DNA from: a bacterium
GTDB taxonomy: Bacteria > RBG-13-66-14
Length of the DNA stretch: 18,356 nucleotides
Direction of reading: 5' to 3'
Assembly: GCA_026398675.1 (NCBI GenBank)
Contig: JAPLSK010000344.1
Span: 1-18,356, forward strand
Every line of letters begins with the position of its first letter. The stretch's first letter is position 1. A program made the translations under genes and the position numbers. The notes beneath the pieces were generated by a model that saw nothing but the letters and a program-made list of their open reading frames with translations, was not told the DNA's origin and searched no databases. This document shows, one piece after another, positions 12,654 through 18,356 of this stretch.

Positions 12654-13295
12654 ATGAAAAAGATAACAATCATCAAGGTGTCGGTGCTGGTCGTCTGCCT
12701 GGCGGCCTCGATCGCCGCGGCCCGTGACGATATGCTCCTGGACCAGCTCGGCCTGCCGGGATCGTGGGGCGACACCTGCGTTCAGTTCGGTTCGTCGAAC
12801 GACCGCTGGATCGCGGACGATTTCATCACCGAGGTGGACTGCACCGTGGAGACGTTCGTGTGCCAGTTCGTCAGCAGCGGGGTGGGAACGGTGTCATTTT
12901 CCGGCTTTAGGCTGGAGATTTTCGCGGATACCCTCGGCGAAGGTCCGGTGTGGGAGGCGTTCATCCCCGCGCGGGACGTGGACGTGACGGTGGCGGGTGA
13001 CCCGATGGGCGCGTTCCGGGTTTACTCTGCGTCCATCTCGCTGAATCCCGCCGACTACTTCTACGCCCGCTCGGGGACCACCTACTGGGTCGCCTGGCAG
13101 ATACAGGACGCCAGCAACTGCCGCAACATGACGGTCCACCAGGGCGATTCCGACGGCTCGCAAGCCTGGGAGTACTTCAGGGGCTCGTGGCGGGAGATCG
13201 GGGACATCGCCGATGCCGCGGTTTTCCTGGGCGGCACGAAACCCGGGGAGATTTGCATGATGACCTTCGGCTACATCAAGGCGCTGTATCGTTAA
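12654..13295 (+). CDS. Secreted protein with [FW]GxIKA C-terminus
   Basis: A 213-residue protein with a Sec signal peptide (MKKITIIKVSVLVVCLAASI, cleavage near AAA at residue 23) and a strong ribosome binding site GGAGGG five bases before the ATG. The mature part is Asp/Gly/aromatic-rich and looks like a single beta-sandwich: DDFITEVDCTVETFVCQF, SFSGFRLEIFADTLGEGPVW, YYWVAWQI-like strand, then DGSQAWEYFRGSWREIGD. Five Cys residues lie in the mature chain. It ends FGYIKALYR, similar to WGAIKASF at the end of the secreted protein encoded at 5550-6641. Probably extracellular or cell-surface. I cannot name a family. A strong terminator follows. Confidence 0.8.
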   Translation: MKKITIIKVSVLVVCLAASIAAARDDMLLDQLGLPGSWGDTCVQFGSSNDRWIADDFITEVDCTVETFVCQFVSSGVGTVSFSGFRLEIFADTLGEGPVWEAFIPARDVDVTVAGDPMGAFRVYSASISLNPADYFYARSGTTYWVAWQIQDASNCRNMTVHQGDSDGSQAWEYFRGSWREIGDIADAAVFLGGTKPGEICMMTFGYIKALYR

Positions 13296-13310
13296 TCCGC
13301 CGACGAATGG

Positions 13311-13337
13311 AAAGACCGGCCCCGGCCGGTCTTTTTT
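13311..13337 (+). terminator. Strong intrinsic terminator
   Basis: AAGACCGGCC and GGCCGGTCTT form a long GC-rich hairpin over 13312-13333, followed by T residues to 13337. It ends the transcript of the secreted-protein gene at 12654-13295. Confidence 0.9.
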
Positions 13338-13376
13338 ATGCCTTGGTGGGATTACTCCGCCAAACTGGCCGCGTCT

Positions 13377-13428
13377 CCCTCTCCCTTCCAGGGGGAGGCT
13401 CGCCTACGGGTTGGGGTGAGGGGCGAGG
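13377..13428. repeat. CCCTCTCCC / GGGTGAGGG-type intergenic repeat
   Basis: The stretch starts CCCTCTCCCTTCCAGGGGGA and ends GGTTGGGGTGAGGGG. This resembles a palindromic intergenic repeat widely seen in GC-rich bacteria (CCCTCTCCC ... GGGTGAGGG). Only one copy is in this window, so the repeat call rests on that resemblance. Confidence 0.5.
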
Positions 13429-13431
13429 CGT

Positions 13432-13465
13432 GAAAGCGGCGGGGACTGAAGTCCCCGCCCTACAT
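13432..13465 (-). repeat. GTAGGGCGGGG-type palindromic element, reverse orientation
   Basis: On the minus strand this reads ATGTAGGGCGGGG, then ACTTCAGT, then CCCCGCCGCTTTC. It is identical to the element at 4937-4970 except in the eight loop bases. It lies between two convergent gene ends (the secreted protein and the minus-strand FAD enzyme), where it may serve as a terminator. Confidence 0.7.
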
Positions 13466-13503
13466 TTAAGCGCACGGCGGGTGTGGACACCCTCCCCGGC
13501 GGA

Positions 13504-14784
13504 TTAAGGCAGCAGGCAGGCGTCGGCGGCCTCGAAGCCCCCAACGATGGACTGGTCCATGTGGAGGTACTCCCAGCGGGCGTAGCGCCCGGCCAGGTGA
13601 ACCCCCCGACGGGCCAGCTCGTCCCGGAGGGCCAGGCGGACCCGCTCGGCGGCCGTGGTCTGGAAGGAGTAAGTGTAGCGGAAGGCGCGCGCGTCCCGGG
13701 CGATAATTTCATCCTCCCCGCCGATGCGCCCGATTTTTACGAGGTCCGCGACGACCCGGCCGGTGAGGGCGTCGAGGTCCGGCCGCTCCGTGTGGATGTA
13801 GGAAACCTCGGCCACGACCGAGCCGCGCCCCTCCGGCACCATGTCTGGGGCGTAGTTCTCCGGGATGTGCAGCCGGTGGAAGGCGAGGTCGGGGTCGGGG
13901 AAATACTCCCAGTGCGAATCGTCTCCGGGCCGGGGCCTCTTCAGGCCCAGGTGTATGAAGGCGGTGCCGACGCAGGGGAGATCCTTCGCGCCCTCGACCA
14001 GCTCCGCGGGCAGGTCCAGGGCGATTTTGGCGAGCCGCGGCAGGGGGATGGTAGATACCAGGGCGCCGTAGGGGTGGCGCTCGCCGTCGCCGGTCTCGAC
14101 CCAGCGCTCGCCGGTGTGGACGCGCTTCACGACGGTGCGCAGCCGGAGCTCGCCGGGGACGGTGTCGGCCATGCGGCGGGCCAGGGCGCCGATGCCGCCC
14201 GTGCGCGGGTAGTTGAAACCGGCGTTGGGTCCGCGCCTGGGGGTGAAGCCCAGGGAGACGAGCCAGAGGCCGCGGCGGGGGAATTTTGGCAAAAATTTCC
14301 GAGCCCACTCCGGGTCCATCCCGTCCAGCGGGTAGCGCCAGAGCTTGGCGTTATAGTCGGTGAAAAACTCCCTGGCCAGGGCCTCGCCGTACTGGGCGCG
14401 GGCGATTTCGGTGAAGGTCGGCGAGGCGGGCTCGGCCCTCCCGGCGCGGTGCAGACCCGGCAGGTAGCGCCTCTTCAAGACCCGAGACCGGACGAAGCCC
14501 TCCTGGATGGGGTACTCGATGAGCTCCTCTCCGATGCGGATACGTGCGCGGCGGGGCTGGCGCGTCCACTCGCCCCCGAGAAGCCGCTCGCAGAACTCCC
14601 GGCTGGCGGCCGAGCGGAAGAAGAGGACGTGCGGCCCCAGGTCGTAGCTGAAGCCGTCGTAGCTGATGGTCTGCGAGATGCCGCCCACGCGGTCGGCGGC
14701 CTCGAATATTACGGCACGCCCGCCCAGACGGTGGGCGGCGCCCAGTCCGGCCAGACCGGCCCCGATGACGATGACAGGATTCAT
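13504..14784 (-). CDS. FAD-dependent oxidoreductase (amine oxidase / UDP-galactopyranose mutase-like)
   Basis: A 426-residue flavoprotein. The N-terminal dinucleotide-binding motif VIVIGAGLAGLGAAHRL (GxGxxG at 8-13) is followed by Glu28, which binds the FAD ribose, and by DRVGGISQTI and YDLGPHVLFF (47-56), the second FAD signature. Later segments IEYPIQ, EFFTDYNAKLWRYPLDGMDPEW and RTGGIGALARRMAD match the HemY/PhyDH/UDP-galactopyranose mutase-like superfamily, in which NYPRTGGIG lines the substrate side. The C-terminus HLAGRYARWEYLHMDQSIVGG is the usual FAD-contacting end. The substrate is unresolved: a polysaccharide sugar or an isoprenoid are both possible. Next to a WecA-like transferase, a role in surface glycan synthesis is my inference. 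ATG start at 14784; the ribosome binding site is weak. A terminator separates it from the upstream transferase gene. Confidence 0.85.
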   Translation of the reverse strand: MNPVIVIGAGLAGLGAAHRLGGRAVIFEAADRVGGISQTISYDGFSYDLGPHVLFFRSAASREFCERLLGGEWTRQPRRARIRIGEELIEYPIQEGFVRSRVLKRRYLPGLHRAGRAEPASPTFTEIARAQYGEALAREFFTDYNAKLWRYPLDGMDPEWARKFLPKFPRRGLWLVSLGFTPRRGPNAGFNYPRTGGIGALARRMADTVPGELRLRTVVKRVHTGERWVETGDGERHPYGALVSTIPLPRLAKIALDLPAELVEGAKDLPCVGTAFIHLGLKRPRPGDDSHWEYFPDPDLAFHRLHIPENYAPDMVPEGRGSVVAEVSYIHTERPDLDALTGRVVADLVKIGRIGGEDEIIARDARAFRYTYSFQTTAAERVRLALRDELARRGVHLAGRYARWEYLHMDQSIVGGFEAADACLLP

Positions 14785-14792
14785 CTTTTTAA

Positions 14793-14814
14793 TAAAAACG
14801 GCCGCCTTCGGCCG
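14793..14814 (-). terminator. Intrinsic terminator after sugar-phosphate transferase gene
   Basis: On the minus strand CGGCCG, AAGG, CGGCCG then TTTTTATT: a 6-bp GC hairpin with a tetraloop and T tract, between the transferase stop and the FAD gene start. It would limit read-through into the FAD gene. The T tract is immediately before the FAD gene's start region. Confidence 0.75.
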
Positions 14815-14835
14815 GTCGCGCGGTGACGGGCGGAC

Positions 14836-15861
14836 CTACTTGGTTATCGCGGGGACCTGTATCTTCGAGAGCCGCCAAAACGCCACGCCGTAAAAGACCA
14901 GAAGTATTCCGGCGAAAATCCAGGAGTAGAGCGCGGGCAGCCACAAGAGCCCCACCGAGGCGGCCAGGACGGCGCACACCGAGAGCGCGGTCAACAGCAC
15001 CCGGGGGACGCTCCACCCGGCGCGCACCAGGCGCAGGGCGAAGTGGTCCGGCGAGCCCTGGAACACCGACCAGCCGCGCTTGGTACGGTGGTAGGAGACC
15101 AGGAGGACCTCGAAAATGACCGGGCTGATGACCGCGGCGGCCACCACGATTTCCTGCACGTTCCAGGGGTAGGCGTCGAAAATCCAGATGGAGAGGAAGA
15201 TGCTGACCACGAAACCCAGCGGAAGGCTGCCGCCGTCGCCCAGGTAGATGGTGGCCGGCGGGCGGTTGAAGGCCAAAACCCCCCCCATGAGGCCGGCCAG
15301 GATCAAGGGCGCCACCGCGATGGCCTCCAGGGTCCCCGAGGCGGAGGGTGACTGGTACATCACGAAGAGGGCCAGGCAGATAAAAAAGCTCACCCCCGAG
15401 GCCAGGCCGTCCAGCACGTCTATCTGGTTGAAGCCGTTACCCAGGATGACGATGCCGACCACGCCCAGGATGATGAGCGCCAGGTCCATGCGCAGGCCGA
15501 GCACGTGGACGAAGAGGGGATAGAAGATGGCGATGAGCGCCACCTCGAGCAGGAACTTCACCATCACCCTCACCGGGCGGAGGTCGTCGAAGGTGCCCAG
15601 GAAGGTCAGCGTCCCGGCCACCGCCGCCAACAGGACCACCCACCAGGGCGCGTCGAAAAAGGCGAAGAGGAGGACGAGGAAGGGGATGAAGACGCCGATA
15701 CCCCCGAGGTAGGGTACCGGATGGGTGTGGGTCTCGACGATGGGGTTGGGCTCGTTGTGGATTTTCCAGCGCCGGGCGACCACCCGCGCGGCGAAGACGC
15801 ACAGAAGCCCGGCGGCGAAGGAGACGGCGAATGTGACTGCCGGATGCAGGGTCGGGCTCAC
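14836..15861 (-). CDS. WecA/MraY-family polyprenyl-phosphate sugar-1-phosphate transferase
   Basis: A 341-residue integral membrane enzyme with about ten helices that transfers a sugar-1-phosphate (typically GlcNAc-1-P or MurNAc-pentapeptide-1-P) from UDP onto undecaprenyl phosphate, starting a surface glycan. Family motifs are in order: THTHPVPYLGGIGVF (44-58), GTFDDL (89-94, Asp92-Asp93, Mg-binding), NGFNQIDVLDGLASG (142-156, Asp148 and Asp151), IYLGDGGS (205-212, Asp209) and HRTKRGWSVFQGSPDH (258-273). The QIDVLDGLA wording and lack of MraY-specific signatures favour the WecA/TagO/RfE side. GTG start at 15861 is preceded by GGGGAG. It has its own promoter. Together with the FAD enzyme and the dehydratase at 10050-11492 it suggests an O-antigen or capsule-like polymer. 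Confidence 0.93.
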   Translation of the reverse strand: MSPTLHPAVTFAVSFAAGLLCVFAARVVARRWKIHNEPNPIVETHTHPVPYLGGIGVFIPFLVLLFAFFDAPWWVVLLAAVAGTLTFLGTFDDLRPVRVMVKFLLEVALIAIFYPLFVHVLGLRMDLALIILGVVGIVILGNGFNQIDVLDGLASGVSFFICLALFVMYQSPSASGTLEAIAVAPLILAGLMGGVLAFNRPPATIYLGDGGSLPLGFVVSIFLSIWIFDAYPWNVQEIVVAAAVISPVIFEVLLVSYHRTKRGWSVFQGSPDHFALRLVRAGWSVPRVLLTALSVCAVLAASVGLLWLPALYSWIFAGILLVFYGVAFWRLSKIQVPAITK

Positions 15862-15895
15862 CTTAACGGGCTCCCCGGTCCGGAAGAGCCTTACA

Positions 15896-15924
15896 ACTAT
15901 ACCTCAACGGCCGGGCCGTTTCAA
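15896..15924 (-). promoter_or_regulatory. Candidate promoter for transferase gene, with overlapping inverted repeat
   Basis: Read on the minus strand: TTGAAA (15924-15919), 17-base spacer, TATAGT (15901-15896), 35 bases before the GTG start. The spacer is occupied by a perfect inverted repeat, AACGGCC-C-GGCCGTT on the minus strand (15906-15920). The repeat could be an operator or a Rho-independent-like hairpin ending the upstream lipoprotein transcript, though no T tract follows. Confidence 0.6.
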
Positions 15925-15950
15925 GGTGTTCGGTGCCCGGCGACGGTCCG

Positions 15951-16442
15951 CTAGTGGAGCTTCGCCAGGGCGAAGTCGTCGGTGTGTGGGACGCCGTCCA
16001 CCTCGTACCCCACCGTATAGGTTCCCTCCTTGACTCCTTGGATGACGCCCGGGTAGGCGACGAAGGAGGTACCCGGCGGCTCGACGACCACGGTTGCGCC
16101 GGGGACGGCTTTCTCGGGTTTCCAGACCTCCACGTAGGGGTAAATCCAGTCAACGCCCCGGGTATCCCGCTCGCCCTCGTTCAAAAAGCCTTGGAATTCC
16201 ACGGTGACGGTGTCGCCCTCGAAGGCGACCACCGTGGTCTTTTCCCAGTTGAGCGCGGTCACGTACCGGGGGTCGAAGTAGGTGGCCCAGACTGTGTCCC
16301 CGACGGCGTAGGACGGGGCGGGCGTCTCCTCGATAGCGGCTTCCCCCTGGGCGTTCTCCTCGTCGGTCTTTTCCCCCCCGCAGGAGGCGAGGGCCAGACA
16401 GAGGCCGAGGGCGGTAAATAATGCGAGGTGAATTCTCACCAT
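15951..16442 (-). CDS. Lipoprotein with two small tudor/SH3-like repeats
   Basis: A 163-residue predicted lipoprotein: MVRIHLALFTALGLCLALAS then acylated Cys21 (lipobox LASC). The start at 16442 is set by GGAGG (16447-16451) five bases upstream; a TTG four codons earlier would overlap that site. A flexible Glu-rich linker (about 25-48) precedes two beta-rich units: YAVGDTVWATYFDPRYVTA ... TVTVEFQG (about 49-90) and PGATVVVEPPGTSFVAYPG ... YTVGYEVDG (about 115-150). The V-G-D-x-V-W-A ... Y ... G-D-T-V-T-V pattern resembles tudor, agenet or SH3-like barrels, which may bind peptides or peptidoglycan. The residue after Cys is Gly, compatible with outer-membrane sorting. Function unknown. Confidence 0.82.
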   Translation of the reverse strand: MVRIHLALFTALGLCLALASCGGEKTDEENAQGEAAIEETPAPSYAVGDTVWATYFDPRYVTALNWEKTTVVAFEGDTVTVEFQGFLNEGERDTRGVDWIYPYVEVWKPEKAVPGATVVVEPPGTSFVAYPGVIQGVKEGTYTVGYEVDGVPHTDDFALAKLH

Positions 16443-16455
16443 CCGTTCCTCCAAG

Positions 16456-16477
16456 AAAAAGGGCGGTTATCCCGCCC
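16456..16477 (-). terminator. Intrinsic terminator of PNPOx-like gene
   Basis: On the minus strand GGGCGG, GATAA, CCGCCC followed by TTTTT (plus-strand AAAAA at 16456-16460). It ends the gene at 16520-16918 and lies just upstream of the lipoprotein's GGAGG site, so it might also act as a leader attenuator if transcription reads through. Confidence 0.8.
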
Positions 16478-16484
16478 GTTGGAA

Positions 16485-16504
16485 CAAGGGGCTTAAGCCC
16501 CTTG
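16485..16504. repeat. Perfect palindrome CAAGGGGCTTAAGCCCCTTG, copy 2
   Basis: Same 20 bases as in the copy at 4979-5000, here 15 bases past the stop of the PNPOx-like gene and before its T-tailed terminator. The shared position after gene ends suggests a termination or mRNA 3'-end role, or an interspersed repeat that tolerates only such sites. Confidence 0.75.
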
Positions 16505-16519
16505 CCTTCCCGACCCGGT

Positions 16520-16918
16520 TCAGACTTCCCAGCTCGGCTCGGCGCTCACCGCGCGGAAGAGGAGGCGATGACTGACGGGATAGTCGCCGAAGTACTGGTT
16601 GACGAACTCCTGCATCTCGTGGTACTCCTCGCCCTCGGTGAAGTCGGCGAGGAGCTCGAGGTGGACGCGGGCGCCGTATATGTGGCGCGGATCCTTGGCC
16701 GGTCCCAGCACGACCAGGAGGCCTTTCTTGGTCTTCAAGAGGTTCTCGTAGGTGTGTGGGGCCGCGACGAGGGCGCAGGTGATGGTGTCGTCGGCGTGCA
16801 TCCGCGCCGAGTTCATGATGCAGACCTCGAGGCGGGCGTCCTGCGGGTCCCCCGTGGCCAGGAAGGCCGTGGCGTCGTCGCGGTTGACCAGGTAGCGGAT
16901 TTTGTCGAGGAGTTCCAT
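16520..16918 (-). CDS. Pyridoxamine 5'-phosphate oxidase-family (FMN split-barrel) protein
   Basis: A 132-residue protein resembling the PNPOx-like FMN-binding split-barrel group. It begins with helix MELLDKIRYLVNRDDATAFLATG, then strands EVCIMNSARMHADDTITCAL (typically P-x-V-x-x-x-x ... DG-x-I-x-F), helix PHTYENLLKTKKGLLVVL (the usual T-x-K-x-x-N-L-x-x-x-x-x-V motif in altered form) and GARVHLELLADFTEGEEY. Members reduce or bind flavin, F420 or heme with varied substrates; this length fits the single-domain group. No signal peptide, so cytoplasmic. ATG at 16918, with AGAGGG upstream. It is transcribed divergently from the rRNA operon and ends at a terminator. Confidence 0.8.
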   Translation of the reverse strand: MELLDKIRYLVNRDDATAFLATGDPQDARLEVCIMNSARMHADDTITCALVAAPHTYENLLKTKKGLLVVLGPAKDPRHIYGARVHLELLADFTEGEEYHEMQEFVNQYFGDYPVSHRLLFRAVSAEPSWEV

Positions 16919-16945
16919 GACCCGTGCCCTCTCAATTTCCCTCTA

Positions 16946-16974
16946 TTACTATCAAACCTGGACCCGGAGTGCAA
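16946..16974 (-). promoter_or_regulatory. Candidate promoter for PNPOx-like gene
   Basis: Read on the minus strand: TTGCAC (16974-16969), 17-base spacer, TAGTAA (16951-16946), 28 bases before the ATG. The surrounding sequence is AT-rich compared with the rest of the window. Confidence 0.6.
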
Positions 16975-17084
16975 GTAAAAAATTACATTCCGGGGCCGGA
17001 ATACTTAGTTTAACGTGGGGATGCCCGTCCCGGGTGAATCCGGGGACCGCGGTGGAATTCCCCGACGCTTGACGACTTTCCCCC

Positions 17085-17113
17085 TTGACATCGAGGCGAA
17101 CATGTAGTAACTT
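17085..17113 (+). promoter_or_regulatory. rRNA operon promoter
   Basis: TTGACA (17085-17090), 17-base spacer, TAACTT (17108-17113), about 250 bases before the 16S gene. A second -35-like TTGACG lies at 17069-17074. The distance from the 16S 5' end is normal for a bacterial rrn promoter. The region 16980-17084 shows nothing else that I recognise. Confidence 0.7.
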
Positions 17114-17361
17114 ACACCGCGCCTGTGGGGTGAGCCCCGTAGGCGAGGGCGCGAATAGCACGCGGGAGCGCACAGGCGCTTACCGAAAGCCCGAAGAAGG
17201 TGCTATGTTCTTTGAAAGCTGGTAGGTGGGCACGGGGTTTTTTGACCCCGAGCCCGAGTACTACTCGAACGTTCCGATGGTTTTGGTTTGGTGATGCGCC
17301 AGGTGGGCCTTCGGGCCCAACAAAATGACCCGATGATAAGACGCTATGCGTCTTTTCTTTC
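17114..17361 (+). other. 16S rRNA leader with boxA-like site and several hairpins
   Basis: The transcribed leader contains a long-range stem (GCGCCTGTG 17119-17127 with CACAGGCGC 17171-17179) enclosing GGGGTGAGCCCC. A boxA-like antitermination motif TGTTCTTTGAAA follows at 17206-17217. Further hairpins are CGGGGT/ACCCCG (17233-17250), CGAGTA/TACTCG (17255-17267), GGGCC/GGCCC (near 17310) and AAGACGC-TAT-GCGTCTT (17338-17354). The last is followed by TTCTTT and looks like a terminator right before 16S, where antitermination through boxA would be needed. There is no open reading frame of note. Confidence 0.65.

Positions 17362-18356
<995 letters not shown>

Noticed and set aside
13483..14826. 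Long plus-strand open frame (447 codons) opposite the FAD enzyme
   Set aside because: The minus strand encodes GxGxxG and other FAD motifs. The plus-strand product has no domain and a composition typical of antisense GC-rich frames.
17338..17360. True intrinsic terminator ending a leader RNA gene
   Set aside because: It lies right before 16S; without the T tract being continuous I treat it as a leader hairpin and only list it as a question.

Overview
This window comes from a GC-rich, Gram-negative (diderm) bacterium that I cannot place confidently. Diderm character follows from an apolipoprotein N-acyltransferase gene and at least seven genes encoding lipobox-bearing lipoproteins. A partial 16S rRNA gene fills the last ~1 kb. 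It is clearly bacterial but departs from usually invariant positions, so an under-sampled or candidate phylum is likely (Coatesbacteria-like lineages came to mind; this is a guess, not a result).

Layout. (1) 1-477 (-): 5' part of an MBL-fold hydrolase gene. (2) 553-804: non-coding degenerate 30-nt repeats bounded by an 11-bp inverted repeat. (3) 856-4910 (+): lnt followed by six tightly packed small lipoprotein genes that share one helical domain, one gene carrying it twice; this is the most unusual part of the window. (4) 5093-6641 (+): a lipoprotein gene frameshifted at a G8 tract and a secreted beta-rich protein. (5) 6755-8211 (+): an EamA transporter and a DUF2769-like cysteine-rich protein. 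(6) 8395-9974 (+): a two-gene unit of an internally shortened class II aldolase and a solitary Mrr-type restriction endonuclease. (7) 10050-13295 (+): a nucleotide-sugar dehydratase/epimerase of the CapD/FlaA1 family, mgsA, a hypothetical gene and a secreted protein. (8) 13504-16918 (-): an FAD oxidoreductase, a WecA/MraY-type sugar-phosphate transferase, a lipoprotein with two small barrel-like repeats, and a PNPOx-like flavoprotein. (9) 17085-18356 (+): rrn promoter, structured leader with a boxA-like site, and 16S rRNA truncated by the window end.

How the genes fit together. Lnt adds the third acyl chain to lipoproteins and is probably co-transcribed with six candidate substrates. The dehydratase, the polyprenyl-phosphate sugar-1-phosphate transferase and perhaps the FAD enzyme point to surface polysaccharide synthesis. 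Two secreted proteins end in a similar short motif ([FW]-G-x-I-K-A), a possible sorting tag. Intergenic gaps hold recurring palindromes: a CAAGGGGCTTAAGCCCCTTG element (two copies) and an element with a GTAGGGCGGGG / CCCCGCC stem (three copies), several positioned as transcription terminators.

All calls come from reading the sequence and remembered family motifs; no database search was run.
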